DNA of 64,000 bases from Gautieria morchelliformis. Its lineage: Eukaryota > Basidiomycota > Agaricomycetes > Gomphales > Gomphaceae. Below the pieces are notes generated by a model. The model was given only the letters and a program-made list of their open reading frames with translations. It did not search any database and was not told the DNA's origin. The translations under genes and the position numbers were made by a program. Positions 31,268 through 43,081 of this stretch are shown here, one piece after another (positions within the stretch are counted from its first letter, which is position 1; each line of letters begins with the position of its first letter). The stretch covers positions 62,001 through 126,000 of the forward strand of contig WHVA01000054.1 in NCBI GenBank assembly GCA_015179125.1, written 5' to 3'.

Positions 31268-32536
31268 CAGTTGAAATGCACAAAAATTATCCCATGCCCA
31301 CGGCGAAGTCAAAAAATCCTCTCGCGCGGCATTGCATAATTCCTCGTTTTGCGCTTGCCTGAACGACTTTCATTAGTAGCAAGTCAAATACAAATAAGAG
31401 CCAGACATACCTGCTCAGCAGAATTTCAAATTAGAAGTGCATTATCTAGGGATGCTCTTGAATGGTTAAACGGTCCCTCAAGTGCTTGACCCGTTATACT
31501 TTCAGAGACAACAACAATTGTCTTGCATTGGTATACTTAGGCGTGTACCCGTGTTGGACTCAGAAAACGGTTGCTCATTGCGCTCGGAGTGCCGCGGCCT
31601 CCGAGTCCGGTCCACCTAGAGACAGTGGTGAGATCGAAATAAGATGAGGCTGTCGCCCGATATGTTCAAATTCCTGTTGTCTGATAGTAGTACAGAGTAT
31701 ACTGCAGGTTCGTCTAGAGGTGCTTCTTTTTCATTTTTTTGTCCAGGATTGAAAAAGGACGTGACACAGGGAGATTGTATATACTTAGTACCGTTTCCTG
31801 CAAAGGCGTTTTGTTAGCTTGACAAAGCTCCCGCCAGCCTCGAAGACCAACCAGTTCATCCTGTCTCCTCGTAATGTTGTCGGGCGCACACTTGTCAACA
31901 CGGTACACGGTAAACCCCAAGCTCGCAAGGACAGAACGCAGACTAAGCACTATCTGGACCATGCGCTCGTCAGTCACGGTAAAGCACGCTCGTCCCCTGA
32001 TAACAATGCGTGCTTGATCTCCCCACCACACGCTGGAGAGAACGACGCAGACGGGCGCGAGATGAATATTTGGTATTTGGAGGGCGTTGTTTCGACGTGG
32101 TTCAGGTGCTCCTGGAGAAAGGGGTATATCCCAAGGAGGGTGTTGAGTCGGCGATGCGTTACCGTAACTAGACGGGCGGCGGCGGTCGCGTGGCACATGG
32201 CGCATGGTGGTTCGGACGATGATTCGGTTGTGCGGGTTGTGCCGGAGGAGGGAGCGGCACCAGGCCGGAAGACGACGTGGCAGCGTCGCGTCGCGGACAT
32301 CGTGGGATGGTCACTAACGCTGCACGAAGCTCATTGGAGAAAGGATGACTCGGAGTGATAGGTTGATCTAGTACATAGCACACTTGAGCAAGCTAGTACG
32401 AGTCGTCGAAACAGAGTGAAGAAGAAGCCAGGAGTACTGTAGGTGGCAGCAGTGCGTCGTGGTCGGTGTAGATGGTTATGTACCACCGAAACGAGAACCG
32501 TCTGAGATTTATCTAATTAGTAGGCTGGCCTACATG
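31268..32536. other. flank of the NLR gene, one weak ORF
   Basis: A 163-codon frame on the minus strand (32205-31714; VIRGRACFTVTDERMVQI, SLRSVLASLGFTVYRVDKC) and an overlapping frame upstream (32300-31974) show no family I recognise. They could be two exons of a small unknown gene. Otherwise nothing is seen. Confidence 0.35.
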
Positions 32537-33596
32537 TTGGCATGCCAAGAAGCAAATGCAGATTTGATTTTTTTTTTACAAATTACTGTAACAACGCCGT
32601 GGCTGACAGGAGCGTTGAACAGGACTGTGGAAGACACATGCAAGTCGTGGTAGAGCGCGGTCGCTGCCTTTGCGTGCGGGAGGCTGAACACATATGTATA
32701 TAGACTATGTCAGATGGTTTGTTTTGATCTACCTGCTCTTGACCGACCTGCTGTGTGATGTATGATCCGCCAGGTTAGGCTCGGATTCAAAAGGGTTGGC
32801 TGCACGTGGGGGACGTGGCGGGTCCGCCGTCAGGGAGAGCGCCTTCGGCGCCTCTGACATTTTTTACCTGGTGACGCCCCTGCGACGTGACTACCCGCGT
32901 CCGCCTCACAACGCCACCCACTCACTGTCCAGTCCCATGGACGACCCCGCCTTTACGCCGGGCTACATCGCCCTATCCGTCCTCTTCGTCGTCTCCTATG
33001 GTTTTCTCTTCCGCGACTCCCTCGGCCCGGGCCAGACCCAGCTCCCGCCCTCCACCGCGCTGCTGCGCCGCCTCCTCACCGTGCTCGTCATCGCGCACAC
33101 GCTGTACACACTTCGCCTCCTATTATGTGCGTCTCCATCCCGTACAGCTCTTGCGCAGCGTGTTGACAACGACGACCACCGCCATGACCATCTGTGACTC
33201 TACTGCCAGCCCCGCCGCTGAACCTCTTCACGCTCCTCGACCTGCCCCTCACGGCGCCCGTGTCTGCGATCCGCGCCGCGCTGCTCGAGAGGCAGAAGAA
33301 TGCCTCTGCGTTCGGGGTCCAGAATAGGATAGGGCAGGACGTGGAGGCCCTGCTCGCGCGGCTCTCCTCCTTCGAGGCGCGGGTCATATACGTCAAGTGC
33401 GTCGTGCCCGCCTGCCTATCTGCTCGCGCTGCATATTAACGAACGGCGCACGCGCAGGTATGGCCCGTACCCGCTCGCGCGCTGCGTGCCGTGCGTGCAC
33501 GTCTCTGACTTCGCCGTGTTCGCGCTCGCGCCGACCGTGCTGCCGTACCTCCGCACGCTCATCCTCGCGTCGTTCCTCACCGCCCGCCCCGCGCAG
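32537..33596 (+). repeat. segmental duplication, intact copy
   Basis: This matches 10090-11121. It covers the upstream region and exons 1-3 of the gene at 32937-34848. Sequence beyond the shared part is unique to this copy. Confidence 0.9.
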
Positions 33597-34848
33597 CGCC
33601 CTGCGTGGCGCACGCCCGCGCTCGCCGTGCTCGCTGCCGCGCTCTTCGCGGAGGTATGGTGGACCGTCGATGGCGAGATCGCGTTCCGCGAGGAGCGGCT
33701 GAGAGGCTGGGTGCGCGCCGTTCCCTTCTGCTCCCTATACCCTATGCCCTATGCCCTATGCCCTATACCCTGTACCCTATGATATCTGACGCACAGTTTC
33801 CCGGACAGACGCACACGCACACCTACATCGTGCGCACCGCGCTCCTCCTCCTCCTCCCGCTGCTCATCCACCATCTCCCCGCACACTCCGCGCCCGCCGC
33901 GCTGCCGCCGTTCGTCGCCGTCTCCGCGCTCCCGCCCCCGCCCTCGCACCCGCGCACCGCGCTCCCGCACCAGCCCGCCGACTTCCGCTTCGCGCCGCAG
34001 ACGCCGCCGCGCCCCGCGGGCGTGCCTTCGTCCGCCCCGCCTCCGCCCCCGCACACCCCCGCTGGCGTTCCTGCTGGCACACCCGGCGCCGCACCCGCGC
34101 CTGCGTCCCCCTTCGCGACGCTCAACGGCACGCTCGCGTCGCTCAGCACCACCCTCGGGACGCTGCGCGTCCTTGAGTGGTCGCGCCTCGCGGGCATGCG
34201 GCGCGGGGCCGTGCGCGAGAAGGTGCGCGCTTGCTTTTGCTTTTGAGTATATATATACATACACGCTTTTGAGTGCATTACTGCACATCACTGTCGCTCC
34301 CCCCGCGCCCTCCTGACGCACCCACCCACATCCACGCCCACTTGCACTTACACTTACACTCTCACTTGCACGCACACGCTGACGCCCCCCACACACAGAT
34401 GCGCGAGTTCCACGCGACGGCGGAGCTCGACGCCGCGTACGCACGCGGGGACGGGGCGCTGCGCCGGGAGGCGGAGCGGCTGGGGATGGGGTATCGGGAG
34501 GGCGCGGGGGCGGGGCCGCAGTTTGGGTTTGGGGGCGGGGGCGGGGACGGGGGCGATCCGAGGGGGCTGGATGGGGGGTTGTGGGTGGGGGCGGACGATG
34601 TGCGGGGTCAGGGTGGACAGGGGGGTGCGCGGCGACGGCGGGGTTGGGGGCGCGGCGGGGGGGAGGCGCAGGAGGAGGCTGGCGCGGAGAAGGCTGGCGC
34701 GGAGAAGGCTGGTGCGGAGAAGGCTGGCGTAGAGCAGGAGGAGGAGGAGGAGGAGGAGGCACTCGCGCAATCGCCGCTGCGCGCGAAGGCGCGGCGGGCG
34801 GCGCGGGAGATATCGCAGGTGTACCTCGCGGGGAGTAAGACGGGTTAG
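32937..34848 (+). CDS. multi-exon membrane protein of unknown function
   Basis: Five exons were read. Exon 1 (ATG 32937) gives MDDPAFTPGYIALSVLFVVS, a signal-anchor-like segment, and a second hydrophobic stretch (LLRRLLTVLVIAHTLYTLRL). Exon 2 (after AG near 33212) gives PLNLFTLLDLPLTAPVSAIR and LLARLSSFEARVIYVK. Exon 3 (from about 33461) gives CVPCVHVSDFAVFALAPTVL and hydrophobic ALAVLAAALFAEVWW. Exon 4 (from about 33797) gives FPGQTHTHTYIVRTALLLLL, then a Pro/Ala-rich loop and SLSTTLGTLRVLEWSRLAG. Exon 5 (34399-34848) is a charged, Gly-rich tail with four AEKAG units and an acidic run. It looks like a membrane protein with a cytosolic tail. No function is known to me. The frame is open throughout, unlike the copy at 10481. 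Confidence 0.75.
33731..33783 (+). repeat. CCCTATG/CCCTATA heptamer repeats inside an intron
   Basis: About seven units of CCCTATG or CCCTATA fill most of the third intron of the membrane-protein gene. This is a short minisatellite. Confidence 0.85.
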
Positions 34849-35187
34849 GGGGGGTTGGGTCGCACGCGCGTACGGTGGTGTGGTTAGATGCGATGTGTGA
34901 TTATATTTATGTGTGGTATGTTATATATACTGTGAGCGCGTTGCCGAGCCACATTGCGACTGATGCTTCGAGCGTGTGAAGGCAGGGACGGGACGGTGCC
35001 AGACAGAGACATGTAACGAACAGGAAAACCTAGCTGAGAGCCCTCGCATCTAGGGATCTGCCCGGGGCGGACTCGCGCGCCGACTCGAGGATGGGCAGAT
35101 CCACGGGCCTCAGCCGAGACCAGTGGCATGATATACTAGCTCTAGGCTAGCACCTGGCCCTGGCTGCACTTGACACTCTCACTAGCT
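34849..35187. other. 3' flank, nothing recognised
   Basis: This is the 3' flank of the membrane-protein gene. It has a T/A-rich stretch near 34,900 that could hold its poly-A signal. No gene is seen. Confidence 0.4.
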
Positions 35188-35189
35188 TC

Positions 35190-35700
35190 AAGCTACAGGC
35201 AGTCCCCCACTAATGCATACTACCAATAATGCATAACCCCTGATAATACATTGAAAAGTTGTCCACCAGGATGGTAATTAGACAATGACTTAGAAGGATG
35301 CATAATGCATAGATTTGGCAAATTCAGTGATACCAGTTGTTATGCAATAAGAGCAGGATCTTACCAAGAACAAAGATGATCCAATGGATTGAAAGCAGAT
35401 GAAAGGGTTGCTGTGGAGGGAGAAATGTTGACAAACAATGAGTCAAGTGATGAGGACATCATAGAGCAAGTGATTGCCAATGTTTCTCCTGAAAAAGCTG
35501 TGGAAGTCAGTGATGATGAAGACCACACACCTCTCATGCTGCCAGAGCAAGCCTTGCAGGCTGTAAGGGAACTGCAGTGTTATGCTCTAGCTCAGAGTTG
35601 CTTCCAAAACTGATGCAGATTCTGCGCCAGCAGCAAGACTCGGAGGCGGTGCTCACCCATCGACCCTTGATTTATTTATCACTCGTGTTATAGACTATTT
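35190..35700 (+). pseudogene. pogo/Tigger-like DNA transposon remnant
   Basis: At about 35,188 the sequence TACAGGCAGTCCCCCACTAA has the look of a Tigger/pogo terminal inverted repeat next to a TA target. It is followed by repeats of AATGCATA. From 35389 a frame of 74 codons reads like the acidic C-terminus of a Tigger-type transposase (SDEDIIEQVIANV.., LPEQALQAVRELQ). The shifted frame continues it (ELLPKLMQILRQQQDSE). The DDE catalytic core is absent, so this would be a deletion derivative. I could not find the right-hand inverted repeat. Confidence 0.5.
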
Positions 35701-38013
35701 TTATGATTTTTTCGGAGTGATTCAATGTGTCTTGATGCCCTTTCTACTGTAGCTTCAAGCTATGCACGCACGCACGCATCGCGGGATGGGGTTCACTCAC
35801 ATGGACCGTCACCGTCAGCGGCGAAGAAGCGTGTCCGTGGGCGATATGGCTGCAGCATATTCCCGGGATCACTGATGACCCGTCCGGAGCGTGCCCGGCC
35901 CATCCATTTCGGCCTGAGGCTTGGGTTCTTGGGTTCCAACGTTCTCGGGCGCTAAACGTGTTCTTCCTTGCTGATTGATTCACAGATACAGTGTCCCCAT
36001 ACCCGCTGTCTGAGTGGCACAACTCCACTGCACGACCCACCCCTGGCACTCCCGAGAAATAGAGGTATATGGACGAATTAATTCCGAGTCTTCATTCATT
36101 CCGTTCATGAGTAGGGTTGCCTGGATCTACTATCTACTTTTCAGCCACCGGCCACAGCACAACGAGGCATTTCGCGCGTGTATGCCACATATCGAAGGGG
36201 AATGCTCCCTTGAGGCTTATGTTGCATTGCCGTCGACCGCACCGAGTCAATGTTCCTGATGATACGTCTAGAGCGCTCTGAGCTCTACTCCGCGCGGATA
36301 ACGTTAATATAATGGAGCAACAGACTCTCTCATCCATTGCGCTACCCTCGCATCACACGGTACGGTGTCCTGCCTCCATACTATTGCCATGCTCAATCTC
36401 GTGAGCCGTCTGGTATTATTACCTAAAAGACCCCGCCCCCGGGCCCCCGCGCCAAGTGAACAGCAGCCAGCCACGCTGGATGAATCTCAGCCATCTCCCA
36501 CTCGATCACGCCCGCGATAGCCCCTGTGCCACTCACTTATTGCGATCACTCAGATCACCATGAGCGAGACGATCGCCCAATCTTTGCAGGCGGAATGACA
36601 GTGTCAGCGACATGAATTTCATAGAACCGCGCCACAATGTTGTTGGAGCCTTTCAAGTAGAGTCCCTCTGTAGCCCCAAGAGGTAGCCTGTCGCCGAGTG
36701 GGCAGCTTCCCCCCCAAAAAGGGAAACCCTCCATCCATGCGCGAGGCGGAGAACGGGACGGACCATGTGCAGAAACTCTGGAGCGAGCGGTTGACACTGA
36801 GGGTGTAGATCCCTCGCTGCTGGTCACTTGTAGCGATGCTTGGGACGGCAGGTGCGTTGTACCCCGTTCGTCCCCTTGTCATCTACTCAGTGCCTCATGA
36901 AATGCCATTAGGCGTTCACCATGAGGGTATGCGAGAAAGGTAATGGCGTTGGCGGGTTGGGATTGGTGGCTGCTGCGTTTCAGCGATAGCGATAGTGGCG
37001 TCATGTGATATCTAAGCGAGCCATGCTGAGGCCATGATCGCTTTTGATAATCACATCAAAGGAGGCTGCTGCACTGTCGTGCCGTGATTTGGAACAAGGA
37101 AGACATCAGCAGCAGTAGCCAGGCCATGCCTGTACGAAGCTTCTGCCCGTCAGTCTGGGTTGCAAGCAATCACCTAGAGGCCCGGGACTGCCTGGCAGAA
37201 GTATGTTGCAGGAGGACCCACTCCGCTCGTACGGGGTTTATTCGTGTGCTGCGATGCAAGTAGACTTGGAGAACGGGTGTCCTGGTGCGCGCTGTCGCGA
37301 TGAGTGACCACACGCACGACGGCTTTCTTGTTTTCTAGGGAGGGCTCACAAGAAATCCCTCCCGACATTCAGCATGGTCCAGGAGCGGTGCGTTGCAGAT
37401 TGCAATGCCGCCAGATCTGAGTCGACCTTAGTAGTGGCTTTCCAGCTCTGCGTCTGGGGATTCATGGGGACAAGGCATAGCTGGAGTGAGTGCGAGGGTG
37501 CACAGACTTGGTGATGGTGGATGGGAGCGTAAGTACTACTTTACTTAGTCAGGTGATGGTGTTGGGGGAACGAGCATTTTCGTTCGAGGAGATGGCTTCT
37601 ACCCACGAATGGCGACGAAGCACATACTGAGCGCCGAGGATGCAAAGAAAACGGAAATGTCACAGTCGGCCCGAATGAGTCACGCGTGTTTACGCCGTGT
37701 AAAGCATTAATGCGCGACGCGGAAACAAGGGTGTTGACGTCCTCGCTGACATCACATTCTGGTGTCCCCGGGCAAGTATGGCCTGACACGGCGCGTGTAG
37801 CGACCCTTGGGCTTTACTGGTATTACCCTCCCTCCCCCGCTATTCACCGGAATTCCGAATGTTCCAAAATCCAGCGACTTGAGTATTTATACTCGCAGAA
37901 ATCAAGCGGATGTCTCACTGGATAGTCACTCGACCCTCCGTGTGTGCCCGGACCCACTGCGCATTGTATTGGCCGCCGAGGGAACGGGCCACGCGTTCTC
38001 CTGTCTAGTGTAG
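35701..38013. other. 2.3 kb without a recognised gene
   Basis: There are several frames of 60-100 codons on both strands. A minus-strand frame at 36827-36555 includes GLYLKGSNNIVARFYEIHVA, which reads like protein but which I cannot assign; an overlapping frame at 36882-36619 argues against it. No repeats or RNA genes were recognised. Confidence 0.35.
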
Positions 38014-38026
38014 GATACAAATACCC
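38014..38026 (+). promoter_or_regulatory. possible TATA-like element of the aldo/keto reductase gene
   Basis: GGATACAAATACC lies about 50-60 bp upstream of the ATG at 38073. It is a weak match, supported only by position. Confidence 0.35.
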
Positions 38027-38072
38027 GCCCTCAGCACCCTAAGCATCCACAGACAGCGTCTCACCTTTACAA

Positions 38073-39611
38073 ATGCCTTCTCTCACCCGCAAGATCGGCA
38101 GCCATGAGTTCGCCGCCATTGGCTTCGGAGCCATGAGCATGAGTGCCTTTTAGTGCGTTCAGTTATATATTTCCACAGTGTCGAACATGCTTATTTATCT
38201 ATTTATTAGTGGGAGTGTCAGTGAGACTGACGAGGAACGCCTGCAGGTATGTTGTGCTTTCGCTGCCTGCCGGCCACACTCAGTTCGCCAACCGTACCAT
38301 CCACGGTCTAGCTTCTTGACCGCGTGCATGAGCTGGGGTGCACGCACTGGGACAGGTACGCACATACATACATACATACATACATACATACATGTTCCTC
38401 CCGCGCCGCCGAAGGGAGTATCAGCACCGATGTTGATGTTCGCTTGCTAGCGCGGAAGTATACAATGATTCTGAGGAGCTGATAGGGAAGTGGTTCGAGC
38501 GCAGTGGGAAACGCGACGACATTTTCTTGGCCACCAAGTTCGGGTACACCCCCGCGTACGGGAGTGGAGACCCCGCGTACGTGAAGGAGGCGGCGGAAAG
38601 GAGCTTGAAGAGACTGAGGACCGAGTGTATCGACTTGTACTATATGCATCGGTGGGGCTTCTCACCTTGTATGCGATGCAGCGTAGACGCTTATTTTAAT
38701 CACGCGTCTCCAGAACCGATCCAAAGATCCCCATCGAGGAGACGGTGGCAGCTATGGCCGAACTGGTCAAGTGAGTTTGGGACCACTCATCCTGTGCCCG
38801 TCCGTGACTTCATTCATTTTTTTTTACGCGCCGCACAGGGCCGGAAAAGTCAAATATCTGGGCCTTTCTGAGTGTTCGAGCAACACCCTAAGGCGCGCGC
38901 ACGCCGTCCACCCCATCTCCGCGGTACAGGTCGAATACTCGCCCTTCAGCCTCGACATCGAGGACCCCAAGATCGGCCTGCTCGAGACCGCCAGGGAGCT
39001 CGGCGTCAAGATCGTAGCCTACGGTCCACTGGGAAGAGGGTTACTGACCGGACGATACGTGAGCCCAAAATTGTATATTATTGACGTGTTGACGGTTCCC
39101 ATAATTTTTCGGGCAGAAATCTGTCGATGACTTCGAGGAGGGCGATTTCCGGAAAATCATCCCTTTGTATGCGGACAATTCACCAGCCCTGCGACGTCTG
39201 GGAGCTAACCCTGCGCTGTTAAAGGTACCAAGACAACTTCCCACAGATTCTTCAGGTCGTGGACGACCTGAAGGCCATCGGCGCCAGACACGGCGCGACT
39301 ACAGGCCAAATTGCCCTGGCCTGGGTTCTTGCGCAAGGAGACGACATCATTCCAATTCCCGGGACGAGGCGAATCAAAGTATGTCGCACGCCATATCGTC
39401 GTCTCTTAGGGACTATCAATTCATCACAGTTTGGGCTTTTTCGTAGTATCTCGAGGAAAACGTGGCGGCGCAGAAGATCCAGCTATCCCAGGACGAGGTG
39501 CAGACTGTGCGCGAGGCGGTCAAGAAAGCGGGGCTGATGGATGCGTCAGCGCGTTATCCTCCCGGCCACTGTGAGGTGGTGTTTGCGGACACGCCCCCGT
39601 TGAAGAAATGA
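38073..39611 (+). CDS. aldo/keto reductase
   Basis: This is an NADPH-dependent reductase of aldehydes/ketones with an (alpha/beta)8 barrel; the true substrate is unknown. The ATG at 38073 gives [20 protein letters not shown]. There are about nine exons with short introns, the third intron carrying a CATA microsatellite. The catalytic tetrad is visible: Asp and Tyr in [14 protein letters not shown], Lys in FLATKFGY and His in DLYYMHR. Further family marks are [63 protein letters not shown] and KYLEENVAA. The stop TGA is at 39609-39611. Intron phases close the frame without breaks. It resembles the yeast/fungal AKR13-like group. Confidence 0.9.
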
Positions 39612-39950
39612 GCGTACACACGTTAAAGGATAGGCGACGTCAAGTTCAGGACAGTTGTTGAGACTAGCTGTAAAACCGATAATTCTACTGTCTCAAATCA
39701 GCAGGGGCTAGAGTCCATTGCAGTACATGTTCAGCATATTTAACACCGGTTTAAGCTGTGTGGGGAACAGCTGATTACTTGTAAACGTGCGGACGACTGA
39801 TGCCCCAATCAGACGGCGATGGTGAAATGCTCGCACCCAGTGCTAATGCCACGTCTCGTTTGTACGCTACAAAGTATACAGGTCGTCGATACAGTGATTC
39901 TAATACTACAAGAGCCGGAGTGGCTAGCTCTATGTTCGATCACTCCCCGT
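39612..39950. other. convergent intergenic region
   Basis: The 3' flanks of the aldo/keto reductase (+) and the potassium channel (-) share this stretch. No other feature was recognised. Confidence 0.5.
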
Positions 39951-42900
39951 TTATTCGGGCGATGAAGCAGGTAAGTGAAGATCGGGCTCAGAAGCAAGTC
40001 CTTGGGGATGCATGTGGCGACCCCGCCTCTTGTACCTCTGGTCGTCGAAATTGAAGCGAAGTCTAGTATCGTGAGACGCTCTGGGGGCGTGGGTCTCCGA
40101 GTCCTGGACAAGTGTAGTGGAGCCGTCTGTTGAGTTATGGTCGCTTCCAAGGTCTCGACGAGCAAGCAATGCGATAGCTTTCTCTGCAGTGTCAATCAAT
40201 CTTCGTAATGCGCCTGAGAGGAACCCATGTTAATCACGACAGGGATGGAATTGGGATGGAAATCACCTTCGTAGCTCATCATGAATAACGTCTGCGGGTG
40301 AGGGATCAGAAAGGGGGAAGGGAATACATGCTCATGGGGGGAATAATACCTTGCGCGCGCCGTCGTCGCCCAGCACCTCTTGTTTTAATCTGGCATCCAT
40401 ATGTTCGCTCTCAGCAATTTCATCAAGAAGCTTGTTGAGTGTCTGCGGGGGAGGCTCGCTCCCATTCATGCTGTTCAAAAAGTAATAGATGTGTTCGTGG
40501 AATGTCTTGGCATGATTGAGCAGCTCGGTCGGCAGCGCCTCAAGGTCCCGTTTTGCTTGCTCGCGGGTGTAGGTGCGTTCTGGAGAAACTTCACGAGACG
40601 GCGTTTGTGAATTCAGCCGAGAGCGAGTGGCGTTCGGAGGTGGCGAGGCGGCCCTCCGCTCCCGGAAGTTTCTAACAGCGCGCTCGAAAGATCCTTTGGA
40701 GAGGACGTTCTTGTAACGAGAGGAATAGGCCTCAGAGAGTACTGCGAGAGTGCCCTACGTTGGCAGTAATATAGAGCAGACTTGTCTCACTCACCAGATA
40801 CCAAGATCGTCATCGCTCCAACTCCCAACAAAGCCCAAACGACAAACACTGAGCGACCGGCTGGTGTCTCGGGGCTCATGTCTCCGTACCCGATGGTACT
40901 GAAAGCCACAAAGCCTATGACAATTCTATCAGTACTCCATGATGAGAAAAAAAAAGGAAATCATACAAAAATAGAGCGAACTTCCATAGGCCCACTTCTC
41001 CGTTTGCGAAAATATTCCCGCTCCGATCTGACCGAGGCATCAGATTGTGCTGTGGAAAAATAACGATTTTACTCACCAGCCAGAAGGTTAAAAAACTAGT
41101 CCAAGCCACCGCAAGCTACAACCGCCATAAATTATGAGTGTCTCACATACTGAACGAATTTACAACGCACTTTAGCTGCAAACTCTCGCCTTTCCTCCCG
41201 GAGGATAGCCTGTCTAAACTTTTTATAATTCTCTTCGTAGGATTCTCCGGGATAGTCTTCTTTAAAGTCTAGAGACAATGATCTCTCGAATGTCCGCCCA
41301 GTTCTTGCCCCAGTTGCGAGATGTGCACCGTTGTGGGAGCGTTTGTTGGCGATATCGAATGCCTCCTGGTGTGCTGCAGCTAGTTGTAAAGGAGTCAGCG
41401 CCTCTTGGTTTAGCTTCATCTTTGACGGCTTGTGAACGCTTGGGATGTACAGCGGAAGTCCCGCGTCTCTCAGCATCCGTTCGATAGCGAGCTTTTTGGC
41501 GCGCTCGTTTGCCTTGTGTCTTTTATATTCGCTACGCCTGGCAGCGACCTCCCGGGCGCGGCGTCTGTACGAATGTTCAAAAGACTCAATGATCGTCTCA
41601 CGGGCAGTGGAGATGGCCAGCCCAATATTAAGGATACCCATGCTGCAAACATGTCACGGTGTGTTACGACGGCTGGGCAGCGAGTGAGCGGACCTGTTAT
41701 AGATGACCGCAAATACGCGGGAACCTGTGGTGTCAGGATGAAGATCGCCAAAGCCTACGGTTTCGATCGACACGACCGTGAAATAAAGACCATCGATAAA
41801 GCTCAAATGCATTAGGAACGAGTAGACAAGCCCTCCCAAAGTGATCCAGCACAGAAGGATCATGACGATAATCACGAGAGAACGCTGTAAACCATTGAAG
41901 CTTATCATTATCACCCAAACGAAATGTGCCGCGTACTTGTTTACGGGTCAGCCCGCTCCCTGGTTGCATATATCAGGTGAATCAAGGGAGGAAAACAGCG
42001 TGGAAACGTACCGCTTTTAGAGAAATCAGGGGTGGTCCATAGATCCCATAGTAAAGTTATTGTGGTAAATAAGGAGACTCTGCGACGATATGGTAAGTAT
42101 GTGAGACACTAATCCCCTATATGAGATTCGTACGCCGTGGAGGCCACTACCAACCAAAAGGGCTGTCCGTATGTAAATCCATCACTGAACCTATGCTGCA
42201 CGCCGAACACGGTGACAGTGAGCGCGTTGACTACGTCTGTAATGTAGCAAATGAAATCGACGCTCAGCATATACACTTGCAGGCGCACCATGCATGGATA
42301 GAAGACAGAGTGCGATAATGGTCATCTGTTTCACGCGTTTTTCAAGGAACCGTATGATCAAACATATGTTTGCGGCCAATGCCGCAGCCATTGCGATAAC
42401 ATTGGCCACCAGAAGAAGGGGTGGGTTTGGCAGAGACTCGACGGTCTTGTTATTGGCCGTACGTACATACCTAGAGCAAAATGGACCGTTTCAGTACATC
42501 TGGATCCGCGATAACGTTACCCAGGCCATGTGCAACACTTACCAGTGTTCCGTAAGTCCGGGAATCTGAAGTAAAATGGCGAAGGGGATAGTGACACCAC
42601 TAAGGATAGGTAGCCACCTATAATTAGGGATGAACTCCTCATTATGACCGTGATGACCATCGTTCTGTAGAACGAAAGCCCATGATTTCTGGACGAAGCG
42701 GCGAAAGCTGAAACGTTTGATGGCGGTGAAGGAAGACCGCGTGGACCAAGTAGATATGGAGGGGAAGGTCCTGAAGCGGGTGTCTTTCCTGCCATGGTTC
42801 GGAGAGAGACGAGGATATTCAAACTCGACGTCGGTCGTCTGAGGATCACGCGCGTGCTCTTCGAGAGGTTGTACGTCAGCTATGTCTATTGTAACAGCAC

Positions 42901-43081
42901 CATCACGTCGCCTCGCAGCGTCATGCTGGTTATCCTCGTCCTGGGACTCCTTCTCTTTGTCGCGAATCGTAGAGTCGTGCCAGGAGTCCTGATTGAGGGA
43001 AGGATCGTCTACTGAAGAGTTCCCAGGCTCTTTCTCGGTGAGCATTTGGAATACAGGGATGATGATAGGTAAAGGGACCAT
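39951..43081 (-). CDS. TOK1: TOK-type outward-rectifying potassium channel, two pore domains
   Basis: Fungal TOK channels have eight membrane segments and two pore loops and release K+ across the plasma membrane. The start is ATG 43081 (MVPLPIIIPVFQML) or ATG 43045 (MLTEKEPGN). An acidic N-terminal tail of about 130 residues leads to YRWLPILSGVTIPFAILLQI. Other segments are NVIAMAAALAANICLIIRFL, TVFGVQHRFSDGFTYGQPFW and RSLVIIVMILLCWITLGGLV. Pore 1 is VVSIETVGFGDLHP. A long charged loop follows (HSYRRRAREVAARRSEYKRH..). Pore 2 is GFVAFSTIGYGDMSP, followed by GRSVFVVWALLGVGAMTILV. The cytosolic tail ends at a stop at 39951 (DLHLPASSPE). Many short introns. Both selectivity filters are intact. 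Confidence 0.9.

Noticed and set aside
33731-33783. Internal telomere sequence
   Set aside because: The unit is CCCTATG/CCCTATA, not the usual CCCTAA, and it sits inside an intron.
33749-34848. 337-codon minus-strand frame, rich in Pro and Ala
   Set aside because: It is the antisense of exons 4-5 of the membrane-protein gene, whose splice structure and exon match to the duplicate support the plus strand.
36555-36882. Minus-strand frame with GLYLKGSNNIVARFYEI as an enzyme exon
   Set aside because: Two overlapping frames compete, no neighbouring exon with consistent splice phase was found, and I cannot name a family.
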